Positions 54,188 to 62,907 of a DNA stretch of 64,000 nucleotides are shown piece by piece. The translations under genes and the position numbers were made by a program. Numbering within the stretch: position 1 is the stretch's first letter; each line of letters starts with the position of its first letter. The notes below the pieces were generated by a model. The model did not search any database. It worked only from the letters and a program-made list of their open reading frames with translations, and was not told where the DNA came from. Origin of the DNA: Prevotella melaninogenica (GTDB taxonomy: Bacteria > Bacteroidota > Bacteroidia > Bacteroidales > Bacteroidaceae); NCBI RefSeq assembly GCF_003609775.1, contig NZ_AP018049.1, forward strand, positions 1-64,000. Direction: 5' to 3'.

Positions 54188-54718
54188 TTAGAATTGGAGT
54201 AAAGAAGTAATTTCAATATCCTTATCAAACTGTTCTCGACTGTTAGGGAACTCTGAGTTGAGTTCGATAATGAAGTTACAATACACCTTCTTTGGGTTGA
54301 ACTTCTTTACCAAGTCACATGCAGCCTTCATTGTTCCGCCAGTTGCAAGGAGGTCATCATGAAGTAGAATCACGTCATTCTCGTTGATAGCATCCTTGTG
54401 AATCTCAATCGTGTCTACGCCATATTCCTTCTGATAACTTTCCTGAATGGTTTCACAAGGAAGCTTACCAGGCTTACGGCAAAGTACGATACCCGCACCC
54501 AAACGGGTGGCAACGGCAGAAGACATGACGAAGCCACGGCTCTCAATACCCACAATTTTAGTTACACCCTTATCTTTGTAGAGATCAACCATCTCATCAG
54601 TAATTTCCTGAAGAGCTTCAGGTGACTTGAATAGGGTGGTAACGTCGCGGAAGTTCACACCCTTAATAGGCCAATCTGGGATACATCTCAGGTTGTCTAA
54701 TAATAGTTTTTTATTCAT
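54188..54718 (-). CDS. apt: Adenine phosphoribosyltransferase
   Basis: 176-aa salvage enzyme making AMP from adenine and PRPP. The PRPP-binding loop is VILLHDDLLATGGTMKAA, with IVGIESRGFVMSSAVATRLG and GIVLCRKPGKLPCETIQESY typical of APRT. Length is normal. It is flanked by the two parS sites and lies between mnmG and uvrC on the same strand. Confidence 0.96.
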   Translation of the reverse strand: MNKKLLLDNLRCIPDWPIKGVNFRDVTTLFKSPEALQEITDEMVDLYKDKGVTKIVGIESRGFVMSSAVATRLGAGIVLCRKPGKLPCETIQESYQKEYGVDTIEIHKDAINENDVILLHDDLLATGGTMKAACDLVKKFNPKKVYCNFIIELNSEFPNSREQFDKDIEITSLLQF

Positions 54719-54750
54719 TTTCAGTTTGTTATATAGTTTTGTTTTATACT

Positions 54751-54770
54751 ATTGTTTCACGTGAAACAAT
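54751..54770. other. parS centromere site (copy 1, perfect)
   Basis: ATTGTTTCACGTGAAACAAT is a perfect 20-bp palindrome whose central 16 bp (54753-54768, TGTTTCACGTGAAACA) match the parS consensus completely. ParB nucleates here; such sites cluster near the replication origin in most bacteria. It lies between apt and mnmG; mnmG itself is often close to oriC. Confidence 0.93.
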
Positions 54771-54836
54771 GCGCTTTTAGCTCCTTTCAGGGTAGCTCTT
54801 TTGCTCACGTGTTAGGACTTTACAATCCTATGAAAC

Positions 54837-56708
54837 TTATCTTCCCATGAGGACAAGCAGTACATTGATATCGCTTGGACTAACTCCAGGAATACGACTT
54901 GCCTGTGCGAGTGTCTCTGGTTGAATCTGTTCTAACTTCTGCCGGCACTCTGTTGAGAGGTCGTGTAGCTCACTATAATTGAAGTGTCCTTTGATTTTAA
55001 TATCCTCAAGACGACGCATCTTTTCAGCGAATACACGCTCACGATCGATATAGCCTTTGTACTTTAGCTTGATTTCCGCTGCTTCGGCAATCTCCTCTTT
55101 ACGGTTAGGTGAAGCCTCGATAGCCTCTTTAAGGCTTGGTATAACAGCTGAAAGGTTCTCGAAGTTAACCTGTGGGCGTGCAACAAGGTCTACTATCTTC
55201 GTTGCTCCCTTGATAGGAGAAGTGCCCAAATGCTCCAAGAATCCGTTTACAACATCAGGCTTAACAGAAGTGTTGTTACAGAAGTCAAGAATACGATTGA
55301 TATTCTCCTTTTTCTGCATCCACCAGTCATAACGGTCCTGTTTAGCTATACCTATATTATAAGCACGCTCTGTCAGGCGAGCATCGGCATCATCTTGGCG
55401 CAAGAGAATACGGTATTCCGCACGCGAAGTAAACATACGGTAAGGTTCATCAACTCCCTTTGTTGTAAGGTCATCAATGAGAACTCCGATGTAACTCTCG
55501 TCTCTGTTCATTACGAACGGCTCTTTGCCAGCACAGAGTAGGGCAGCATTGATACCCGCTACTAAGCCTTGTCCGCCTGCTTCTTCGTATCCCGTCGTAC
55601 CATTCACCTGTCCTGCAAAGAACAGACCCTCGATGACTTTCGACTCCAACGACTGCTTTAGCTGTGTTGGATCAAAGTAATCGTATTCGATAGCATAGCC
55701 AGGACGATAGATTTTAGCGTCACGTAGGGCTGGAATCTTGTGTATAGCCTCCAATTGAACCTCCCAAGGCATACTTGAAGAAAAGCCATTCAGATACATC
55801 TCATTCGTGTCAACGCCCTCTGGTTCGAGGAAGAGAGGATGGCTATTCTTGTCAGGGAAGGTGACGAGTTTCGTCTCAATCGAAGGGCAGTAGCGTGGAC
55901 CTGTACTCTGAATCTGCCCATTGAATAGGGGAGAGTCAGCCACTCCACGTCGCAACACCTCATGTGCTTCCTCGTTCGTGTTACACGTCCAGCAAGGCAA
56001 CTGCGGCAGATGACGATGCGGACCATAAAAAGAGAACTGGTGATAGTCCGTCTCTCCCGGTTGTGGTTCCATCTCGTCGAAGTGAACCGAACGGCGGTCT
56101 ATACGCACAGGAGTACCCGTCTTCATGCGATCGGCACGAATACCATGGCGCGTAATACTCTCTGTAAAGTTGTGAACAGCAGGCTCTGCGCATCGTCCAC
56201 CTTCTACCTTTCGTTTCCCGATATGCATCAGTCCGTTAAGGAAGGTACCTGCAGTGATAACTACTGTACGTGCGTAGATGTCAATACCCCATATTGTTCT
56301 GACACACAATACCTTACCATTCTCTACTAACAATTCGTCAGCTTGATCCTGAAAGATGTCAAGGTTATCCGTATGGTCGAGTATTGTGCGCCATTCCCAG
56401 ATAAATTTACCACGGTCACACTGCGCTCGTGGACTCCAAACGGCAGGTCCCTTTGAGCGGTTCAGCATACGAAACTGTATCGCTGTTGCGTCGGTAACCA
56501 GTCCCATATAGCCCCCAAGAGCATCTATCTCTCTGACTATCTGACCTTTGGCGATACCTCCTACAGCAGGATTACAGCTCATCTGGCCGATTTTATTCAT
56601 ATCCATTGTTACCAAACAAGTGCTTGCACCCAAGTTGGCAGCTGCTGTAGCAGCTTCACAACCTGCGTGTCCACCGCCGATAACAAGTACATCATACTTG
56701 AATTTCAT
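54837..56708 (-). CDS. mnmG: tRNA uridine-5-carboxymethylaminomethyl modification enzyme MnmG
   Basis: 623-aa FAD enzyme that with MnmE modifies U34 of tRNAs reading split codon boxes. FAD-binding VLVIGGGHAGCEAA at residues about 8-21; MSCNPAVGGIAKGQIVREIDALGG, the GTFLNGLMHIG segment and the conserved C-terminal YIDRERVFAEKMRRLEDIKI are present. Length is standard. A minus-strand -7 box (TACTTTTG, 56726-56719) lies 10 nt before the ATG, leaving a very short leader. It heads the mnmG-apt-uvrC-dtd-mazG-deoC cluster. Confidence 0.97.
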   Translation of the reverse strand: MKFKYDVLVIGGGHAGCEAATAAANLGASTCLVTMDMNKIGQMSCNPAVGGIAKGQIVREIDALGGYMGLVTDATAIQFRMLNRSKGPAVWSPRAQCDRGKFIWEWRTILDHTDNLDIFQDQADELLVENGKVLCVRTIWGIDIYARTVVITAGTFLNGLMHIGKRKVEGGRCAEPAVHNFTESITRHGIRADRMKTGTPVRIDRRSVHFDEMEPQPGETDYHQFSFYGPHRHLPQLPCWTCNTNEEAHEVLRRGVADSPLFNGQIQSTGPRYCPSIETKLVTFPDKNSHPLFLEPEGVDTNEMYLNGFSSSMPWEVQLEAIHKIPALRDAKIYRPGYAIEYDYFDPTQLKQSLESKVIEGLFFAGQVNGTTGYEEAGGQGLVAGINAALLCAGKEPFVMNRDESYIGVLIDDLTTKGVDEPYRMFTSRAEYRILLRQDDADARLTERAYNIGIAKQDRYDWWMQKKENINRILDFCNNTSVKPDVVNGFLEHLGTSPIKGATKIVDLVARPQVNFENLSAVIPSLKEAIEASPNRKEEIAEAAEIKLKYKGYIDRERVFAEKMRRLEDIKIKGHFNYSELHDLSTECRQKLEQIQPETLAQASRIPGVSPSDINVLLVLMGR

Positions 56709-57018
56709 CGTCTTCTTTCAAAAGTATAGGGGCAGAATACCCCTAATTTATAACGTCACAAAATTAAGAAATAAAATCGAATTATACCTATATAATAGAT
56801 AGAAAAGTGGTTCTTCCGTTAAATGCGTAGATTGTTAATAGGATGAGATTAATCTACATAAATGGTGTGTTTACTCTCAATAAGATGGTTTTATAAAGGG
56901 GAATAAATTACATAATAAATGTAATTAGGTGCGATGTCTATTTGTATTCTACAAACAACTTATTCCCTTATTAGTTGAGATTTGTAAACTAATTTTATGC
57001 AGTTCAAAACCAATACAT

Positions 57019-57128
57019 GCTCTTTTGGCTTCTAAAAGACGCCTAATTGGCTTGCAAAAGATGCCCTTTAAGACGTTTACTAACGCCCTTTTGAAGTCCA
57101 ATAAAGCACCTTTTGCCTTATTACTTTA
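57019..57128. repeat. 22-nt repeat array, CTTTTGG family
   Basis: Five consecutive units start at 57019, 57041, 57063, 57085 and 57107, exactly 22 nt apart: GCTCTTTTGGCTTCTAAAAG, GCCTAATTGGCTTGCAAAAG, GCCCTTTAAGACGTTTACTA, GCCCTTTTGAAGTCCAATAA, then CACCTTTTGCC. CTTTTGG/CAAAAG-type complementarity recurs within and between units. Same period as the two other families but unrelated sequence. Confidence 0.75.
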
Positions 57129-57344
57129 TAACTAATTGAATTCCATGTGGTTACAAGCCTACTCTTTGTCTGTGGTTTTGCCGTTATTTATAGATGTCTT
57201 ATTTGAAAATATGTAATGATATTTCAAACCCTTGTGTGTATATTTTCGAAGCCTTAAAGTGTAAAGGTTTTCAATGAAAGAGGCTGATAATAGGATAGAT
57301 AGTTGACTTTCTTAGCTATGTTTTTGCTTAATGAGTAACTTCGG

Positions 57345-57393
57345 TTCTTCCGTTAAAGCAGTACGAAAAGCATCCACGCATTTAACGGAAGAA
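57345..57393. repeat. Hairpin of the TTCTTCCGTTAAA repeat
   Basis: TTCTTCCGTTAAA (57345-57357) pairs perfectly with TTTAACGGAAGAA (57381-57393), loop 23 nt, 36 bp past the stop of the minus-strand gene. A third copy (TTCTTCCGTTAAATGCGT) lies at 56811-56828 and is the inverted complement of 57376-57393, so the pair brackets 583 bp. Confidence 0.75.
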
Positions 57394-57428
57394 GCCAGAA
57401 AAGTTCCCCTCTCAATATCCCTTTCCTT

Positions 57429-58244
57429 TTAGTTCAGTAGCCACGCAATGCCCAAACCAATGTTACTATATCGTGAGAATTCGTTGAAAGAAATGTCGTA
57501 GTAAGTGTTTAGGTGCAGTCGTGGTGAAACCTTATAATCCACTCCGACTTCACTCATAAAGTTGAAGTGGCTGGCATGTCCTGGTTTAGCCCAGTCATCC
57601 TGTCTCTTTGAGTTGTAACGATTATAGCTTTCTACGTAGAAACTCCACTTGTCAGTAGGCTGATAAGTGAGGTTAGCACCGAAGAAAAGGTCAGGATTCT
57701 CTGTATCTCCATCCCATTCACCTCCCAAGTCATAACCCAATGTAAACTTACTACTCAATTCGTTTTCGAATAAGAGGTGAGCTTGAATACCTACATGTTT
57801 GGGAAGGTAGTGTGCATTACTACCACCAGGAATGAGTATTGTACCCATAAAGGAAACCTTTGGAAGCACCTTTCCGCCCTCATAAACCTTGATTTTCGTA
57901 CCAATAGCGGCATTAGCAATGCCTCCAAAATTCCCTTCAGGCGTACGAGTTATACATTCGTCTATCTGTAATCTTACCTCCGCTTGTGGGGTTAATCCAA
58001 GACGAAACATAGATGTGTTGATAGTGAAAGTACGTGCGTGTTCACCGTTTCTTCTGTCCCATTCAAGTACGATACCAGTTTCCCAATCAATCTTTCCTGG
58101 TTTCATGATACCGACACCAGTCGTGGCACCAGGCGCATCTGGCGAATAATCTTCAGTGTCTTGTGCCATTGAATGTACAGAGATGAAGGTAAGGAGAGAT
58201 AGGCATAAAGTTCTCCTTAAACCACTTTTAAGATAGGCAATCAT
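57429..58244 (-). CDS. Outer-membrane protein, MetA-pathway-of-phenol-degradation-like family
   Basis: 271 aa with a signal peptide (LRRTLCLSLLTFISVHSMAQ, cleaved near residue 28) and a beta-barrel-like remainder with alternating aromatic/polar strands (WSFYVESYNRYNSKRQD, LHLNTYYDISFNEFSRYSNIGLGIAWLLN at the C-terminus ending near Trp as barrels do). It matches the putative MetA/transporter family (PF13557 type); a phenol link is not implied. A -7 box TATCTTTG (minus strand, 58366-58359) lies 115 bp upstream of the ATG. Confidence 0.8.
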   Translation of the reverse strand: MIAYLKSGLRRTLCLSLLTFISVHSMAQDTEDYSPDAPGATTGVGIMKPGKIDWETGIVLEWDRRNGEHARTFTINTSMFRLGLTPQAEVRLQIDECITRTPEGNFGGIANAAIGTKIKVYEGGKVLPKVSFMGTILIPGGSNAHYLPKHVGIQAHLLFENELSSKFTLGYDLGGEWDGDTENPDLFFGANLTYQPTDKWSFYVESYNRYNSKRQDDWAKPGHASHFNFMSEVGVDYKVSPRLHLNTYYDISFNEFSRYSNIGLGIAWLLN

Positions 58245-58478
58245 AGTCTTCTTTCTTATTGATAATGTTTTCGTTTGTTTTATTGAGGATTACAGTCCCT
58301 TATCCGTAATATCATCTTTTTACACTCATCTTCGAATAGGGGAATGTTATATCAGCTACAAAGATACGCATTAATCGTTTGAAAATGCGTATTGAATGGT
58401 AAAAGTCTTCCTTATCTGCGAAAACTAATGTCGTTTTGCTATCTTCTTTACGTCTAATAGCTATCTATTCCTCCCTTT

Positions 58479-58572
58479 TTTATTGTCGTGCTGATACTCC
58501 GCACGCGATGTGCTAACGCTCCGCACATATCGTGCTAACGCCTCGCACGTGTGGTGCGGGGGCTTCGCACCC
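58479..58572. repeat. 22-nt palindrome array, GCAC/GTGC family, copy A7
   Basis: Units at 58501 (GCACGCGATGTGC), 58523 (GCACATATCGTGC), 58545 (GCACGTGTGGTGC), with decayed units at 58479 and 58567 in the same phase; linkers TGATACTCC, TAACGCTCC, TAACGCCTC, GGGGGCTTC. Confidence 0.9.
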
Positions 58573-58654
58573 TATAAGGAGAGGCTCATGTCGATGGATG
58601 AAATTCAATTTGTAAAAAGCAGTTGATGCTTCATCGTTATACAGGTTTGCATTC

Positions 58655-58683
58655 TTTGTTTATAAAGATAATATGTATCTTTG
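58655..58683 (+). promoter_or_regulatory. Promoter of the fsr-like gene
   Basis: TTTG (58655-58658) and TATCTTTG (58676-58683), 17-nt spacing. It lies over the upstream ATG at 58673, so translation must begin at the ATG at 58709. Confidence 0.7.
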
Positions 58684-58708
58684 CATATTCGGATATAATA
58701 ACAAACAA

Positions 58709-59914
58709 ATGAAGCTAAATAATAAGATAGAAGCAGGAAACGAAGAACGTACAGCCTTAGGCATTCTGCTCACGATAAGTTTTTGTCATCTGTTAGATGA
58801 CACGATGCATTCGATGCTTCCAGCAATTTATCCGATGTTGAAAGACGAGTTTGGATTATCCTTCTTTCAAGTCGGAATCATAACGTTGGTGCTACAGCTA
58901 ACCTCTTCCATCATCCAACCCTTCGTAGGACTCTATGCTGATAAGCATCATGGTTGGTGGCAGTTGCCTGTGAGTATGGTGTTCACGCTCATCGGTATCT
59001 TTATGCTGTCGTATGCCGATAGTTTCCTTGTAATCTTATTATCTGTATCGTTATTCGGCTTAGGCTCTTCTATTTTCCATCCACAAGGTTCGCAAGTGGC
59101 ACAACAAGCCTCTGGTGGTCGCAATGGCTTAGCACAGAGTATTTTCCAGGTAGGAGGCAATGGAGGCTTTGCAGCAGGACCATTGTTTGCAGCCCTGATA
59201 GTGATACCAGTTGGCTTGAGTGGTGTACGTTGGTTTGCATTTATTGCCCTTCTTTTAGCCGTTATACTGATTTATATAGGAAAATGGCATGTAAAACAAT
59301 TAAAGGTCGTTCGTAAACGGAGTAGGGCAAGATGGACAACAGCAAAGGTATATACACGTAATCAGATTTATGGATTTGTATTTATTCTCTTCGTGTTGAT
59401 GTTCTCCAAGAACTTTTATACAGAGAGTATGGTCAGCTATTTCACCTTCTTTCTGATAGAGAAGTTTGGGGTATCTATTCAAACATCCCAACTCTGCCTG
59501 TTTGTTTTCTTAGCAGCAGAAGTCGTCGGAACCCTTCTTGGAGGCTGGATAGGCGACCGCTATGGGCGTAAATACGTGATATGGTTCTCTATCTTTGGGG
59601 CAGCACCATTCACAATCATGCTCCCTTATGTGGGTAGTCTTGCTGGAACAATTATCTTGTCAGCTATCATCGGACTCATTATAGCATCAGCCTTCTCTGC
59701 AATATTGGTTTATGCAACCGACCTCATGCCCAATCATATCGGCACAATAGCCGGTATCTTCTATGGACTTTCATTTGGTCTTGGCGGTCTTGGAAGTACT
59801 TTCTTTGGATGGTTAGCCGACCAGACGAGTATTCTCTTCGTCTTTAAGGTAAGCACATTACTCCCATTGTTAGGTATTATAGCCGTCTATTTGCCAAAGA
59901 TGAAGCGTGAGTAA
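58709..59914 (+). CDS. fsr: MFS transporter, fosmidomycin-resistance (Fsr) type
   Basis: 401-aa, 12-helix major facilitator exporter. The N-terminal half reads like E. coli Fsr (CHLLDDTMHSMLPAIYPMLKDEFGLSFFQVGIITL..., LYADKHHGWWQLPVSMVFTLIG, GSSIFHPQGSQVAQQASGGRNGLAQSIFQVGGNGGFAAGP). Export of fosmidomycin or other small molecules is the family function; fosmidomycin blocks the MEP pathway that supplies ispG here. The ATG at 58709 is required because the promoter covers the earlier ATG. No regulator gene adjoins. Confidence 0.9.
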   Translation: MKLNNKIEAGNEERTALGILLTISFCHLLDDTMHSMLPAIYPMLKDEFGLSFFQVGIITLVLQLTSSIIQPFVGLYADKHHGWWQLPVSMVFTLIGIFMLSYADSFLVILLSVSLFGLGSSIFHPQGSQVAQQASGGRNGLAQSIFQVGGNGGFAAGPLFAALIVIPVGLSGVRWFAFIALLLAVILIYIGKWHVKQLKVVRKRSRARWTTAKVYTRNQIYGFVFILFVLMFSKNFYTESMVSYFTFFLIEKFGVSIQTSQLCLFVFLAAEVVGTLLGGWIGDRYGRKYVIWFSIFGAAPFTIMLPYVGSLAGTIILSAIIGLIIASAFSAILVYATDLMPNHIGTIAGIFYGLSFGLGGLGSTFFGWLADQTSILFVFKVSTLLPLLGIIAVYLPKMKRE

Positions 59915-60223
59915 GTCACATGGTTGATTATAGTCTTATCATTAGTAAAGTTATTTTATGCGTAATAGAGGGCTATGTTAGGCAATGAAAAAGGCAAAGA
60001 GCAGTTTGGAAAGACTATCGTTATAGATCCATACCTTAGCTAAAGAAATCCCTATTCTTTGCTTTTTGCTATCAGTTAATGGGTGAAATTCATTTTAATT
60101 CCTTATCTTTGCAAGTAGAATTCCTTTTCCTTAGAAAGGGAAACAATCATATTACTATTTTATAATCGACTTGTCTTGTGCGGAAGTATGTGGCAGGTCA
60201 GATACCAAATATTAAAAACCTAC
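59915..60223. other. Intergenic region between fsr and the GH84 gene
   Basis: 309 bp, no gene. A long-loop stem (GGCAAAGA near 59991 with TCTTTGC near 60056) may end fsr. A -7 box TATCTTTG (60104-60111) is the likely promoter of the GH84 gene, with a leader of about 105 nt. Confidence 0.5.
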
Positions 60224-62809
60224 ATGAAACAAAAGAAACTTTTAGTGACCTTCGTATTGGGTATGTGTGCCCTTACGGTAGCTCATGCACAGGATAATGA
60301 CTTCGATTTAGGCAGTCAGCGTTCGGAAGTGCAGTTAGTTAATCCTGTTCCTGGTAAGAAGATTGACCATCAGGGACTCGTTATTAATCCTACACCACGT
60401 TACGTAAAGCTGACAGGTGAGGGAACAGTAGACATCAGTGGCGGTGTTAAACTTGACCAACCGCAGCCTGTTCGTAAGCAGAGTTGGGACTATTGGACTG
60501 ATCTTAACTTCCTTTCTCGTGCTGATAAGGGCTTCCCAATGAAGATACAATTAGTGAAGATACCTGTGGTTTTGAAAGATGGAGAGCAGAGTGGGGCCGA
60601 TGTAGACGGTGCTTACACACTAAGAATCACCAAGAAAGGAATCACACTTATGGCTGCTTATGACTTAGGAGTATTCTATGGTATACAGACTTTGCGCCAG
60701 ATTATGGAGAACCCATCCGTAGAAGGCGGTAAGAAACTACCTTGTTTGGAAATCGGCGATGCACCAGTATTCGCTTATCGTGGTGTTGTTGAGGGTTTCT
60801 ATGGTACTCCATGGTCACACGCAGTACGCCTGTCATTGATTGACTTCTACGGTAAGTACAAGATGAATACTTATATCTATGGACCAAAGGATGACCCTTA
60901 TCATAGTTCTCCTAACTGGCGTCTGCCTTATCCAGAGAATGAGATGAAGGACATCAAAGAACTTGTTGCAGCCTGCAAGAAGAACCGTGTAGACTTCGTT
61001 TGGGCTATTCATCCGGGCAAGGATATCAAGTGGAATGAGGAAGATTATCAGAACCTTATGCACAAACTTGACCTCATGTATCAAGCTGGTGTGAAGTCAT
61101 TTGCTATTTTCTTTGATGATATTTCAGGCGAGGGAACCAACCCTAACCGACAAGTAGAGTTATTGAATCGTTTGACAAAGGAGTTTGTAAAGGCGAAGGG
61201 CGACGTTGCTCCGCTGATTATTTGTCCTACAGACTATTCTAAGTTGTGGGCAAAGGCAGATGAGAATGGACCATTGAGCATCTATGGTAAGACCCTCGAC
61301 CCATCTGTACGAGTGTTTTGGACGGGTGATGTTGTTTGTAGTGATGTGACAAAGAGTACACTCGATTGGGTGGATAGTCGCATCAAGCGTCCTGCTTTCT
61401 TCTGGTGGAACTATGCCGTAACAGACTATGTTCGCAACCTTGTATTGCAGGGTCCTGTTTATGGTTTAGATACATCACTCACCGATAAAGATATGTGTGG
61501 ACTCGTCAGCAACCCTATGGAGCATGGAGAAGCTTCAAAACTCTCTCTCTACAGTGTAGCTGATTACACATGGAATCCATCTGATTATAACCCAATTGAC
61601 AGTTGGGAGCGTGGCTTGGAAGTGATGATGCCACGTGCAAAGGAGGCTTACCGCACCTTCGCTATCCATTCTGCCGATACGGAGACAGGCTATCGTCGTG
61701 ACGAATCTTGGGAAACAGAGACCTTCCGTTTGGCTGATTACACCAAGGAGAAGCGTGATAAACTCTATCAGGAGTTCGAACGTGTGGCTAAAGCACCTGC
61801 TGAGATTGAGGCTGGTTGCACTGATAATCTCTTGATAAAGGAGCTAAAGCCTTGGCTTACTGAGTTTGCTAAGTTAGGCGAACGTGGTAAGAACGCTATC
61901 GAATTGATGGATCTCTATCGTAGTGGTGACAACTTGAAGTTCTGGAGTAAGTATGTTAAGAGCCGTATGTCTGCGGAAGATAAGAAAGCTTACGAGGCTC
62001 ATAAGTCGGGAACCATGAAGTTACAGCCATTCTATGACTTCGCTATGGACGACCTCGGTGATGCTTTCTATGAAAAGCTTTCAGGCGAAAAGGCATTCAC
62101 ACTACGTGGTATCGGTTCTTATAAGAATCTTAAGACGACTCAAGCTGGTTTGATGTTTGATGGCGATAGCATAACACATTACACCTCTGGTGAAGCACAG
62201 AAGGCTGGTGACTGGATGGGTGTGGCCCTCCCTGAACCAATGTCTGTACGTGAGGTGCATATCCTTCAGGGTCGTAACTCTACTGATGATTGCGACTTCT
62301 ATGACCATGCGGCACTTGAATATTCTGTTGACGGCAAGACATGGAATACCATGTTGGGCGATATGAAGAACCAGTATGATATCCTTTGGCAGGGCGATCC
62401 GGTGCAAGCACGTTATATCCGTTTGCGTCGTCTTGACTCAGACCGTAAGAACTGGGCTGCTATTCGCTCGTTCGTAGTGGTACCTGCAGGTACTGCTTCA
62501 CCTGAGTTTGGAGGTTCTAAGGCTGGAACAAGTGATGTTCTCCTTGCGTTCGACCGTCAGCCTGGTACATCTTTCAAGAATACTGGTGCTGTATCGTTTG
62601 AAGTACCAGCGGGTATGACTTCTTACACCTTCATGCTTTCATTGCCAGAGGGTGGCTCTGTTCGTGTTTGCCAGTACGACAAGCGTAACAAACTGAAGGC
62701 TGAGTTCACCTCAAATGAGCCACTCTTTACCGTTGATGTTGCTAAGAAAGTAACTCGTATGGAGTTGATTGGTAAGGCAGAAGTGTTCGAGATTATTCCT
62801 AAGAAGTAA
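60224..62809 (+). CDS. GH84 beta-N-acetylglucosaminidase (hyaluronidase/O-GlcNAcase-like)
   Basis: 861-aa exported glycosidase. Signal peptide MKQKKLLVTFVLGMCALTVAHA, cleaved near residue 22. An N-terminal GH20b-like alpha/beta domain leads to the GH84 barrel: RGVVEGFYGTPWSHAVRLSLIDFYGKYKMN and the catalytic aspartate pair D298/D299 in FAIFFDDISGEG, then FWWNYAVTDYVR. After a helical spacer comes a discoidin-type (F5/8C) module (about 645-760) and a small C-terminal beta domain. It probably removes GlcNAc from host glycans in the periplasm or at the surface. There is no type IX sorting domain. ATG 60224 gives a clean signal peptide; an upstream frame does not. Confidence 0.93.
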   Translation: MKQKKLLVTFVLGMCALTVAHAQDNDFDLGSQRSEVQLVNPVPGKKIDHQGLVINPTPRYVKLTGEGTVDISGGVKLDQPQPVRKQSWDYWTDLNFLSRADKGFPMKIQLVKIPVVLKDGEQSGADVDGAYTLRITKKGITLMAAYDLGVFYGIQTLRQIMENPSVEGGKKLPCLEIGDAPVFAYRGVVEGFYGTPWSHAVRLSLIDFYGKYKMNTYIYGPKDDPYHSSPNWRLPYPENEMKDIKELVAACKKNRVDFVWAIHPGKDIKWNEEDYQNLMHKLDLMYQAGVKSFAIFFDDISGEGTNPNRQVELLNRLTKEFVKAKGDVAPLIICPTDYSKLWAKADENGPLSIYGKTLDPSVRVFWTGDVVCSDVTKSTLDWVDSRIKRPAFFWWNYAVTDYVRNLVLQGPVYGLDTSLTDKDMCGLVSNPMEHGEASKLSLYSVADYTWNPSDYNPIDSWERGLEVMMPRAKEAYRTFAIHSADTETGYRRDESWETETFRLADYTKEKRDKLYQEFERVAKAPAEIEAGCTDNLLIKELKPWLTEFAKLGERGKNAIELMDLYRSGDNLKFWSKYVKSRMSAEDKKAYEAHKSGTMKLQPFYDFAMDDLGDAFYEKLSGEKAFTLRGIGSYKNLKTTQAGLMFDGDSITHYTSGEAQKAGDWMGVALPEPMSVREVHILQGRNSTDDCDFYDHAALEYSVDGKTWNTMLGDMKNQYDILWQGDPVQARYIRLRRLDSDRKNWAAIRSFVVVPAGTASPEFGGSKAGTSDVLLAFDRQPGTSFKNTGAVSFEVPAGMTSYTFMLSLPEGGSVRVCQYDKRNKLKAEFTSNEPLFTVDVAKKVTRMELIGKAEVFEIIPKK

Positions 62810-62857
62810 GGTGTTGAGGAATTAGATTACTGTATGAAGTAATACAAGTATCAAAAT

Positions 62858-62904
62858 AACGAGAGGGTATAAAAGTGGAATTACTTTTTATACCCTCTCG
62901 TTTT
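62858..62904. terminator. Terminator after the GH84 gene
   Basis: AACGAGAGGGTATAAAA (62858-62874) pairs perfectly with TTTTATACCCTCTCGTT (62886-62902), 17 bp, T-rich tail. It lies between convergent genes and can serve both. Confidence 0.85.
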
Positions 62905-62907
62905 ACG

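Larger units (their letters stand above)
56709..57428. other. Long intergenic region upstream of mnmG
   Basis: 720 bp without a convincing gene. It contains the mnmG -7 box, the TTCTTCCGTTAAA repeats (56811-56828, 57345-57393) and a CTTTTGG-type 22-nt array (57019-57128). Being next to mnmG and parS it was inspected for oriC; no cluster of TTATCCACA-type DnaA boxes was seen. The 68-codon frame at 56929-57135 mainly translates the array. Confidence 0.5.
58245..58708. other. Divergent intergenic region upstream of fsr
   Basis: 464 bp without a gene; it holds the minus-strand -7 box at 58359-58366, the GCAC/GTGC array at 58492-58572 and the fsr promoter at 58655-58683. Confidence 0.5.

Noticed and set aside
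56929..57135. 68-codon frame in the mnmG upstream gap
   Set aside because: It mostly translates the CTTTTGG 22-nt array; no ribosome binding site or family likeness.
56709..57428. oriC beside mnmG
   Set aside because: No cluster of DnaA boxes was found by eye, despite the AT-rich sequence and nearby parS sites; the origin may lie outside the window.
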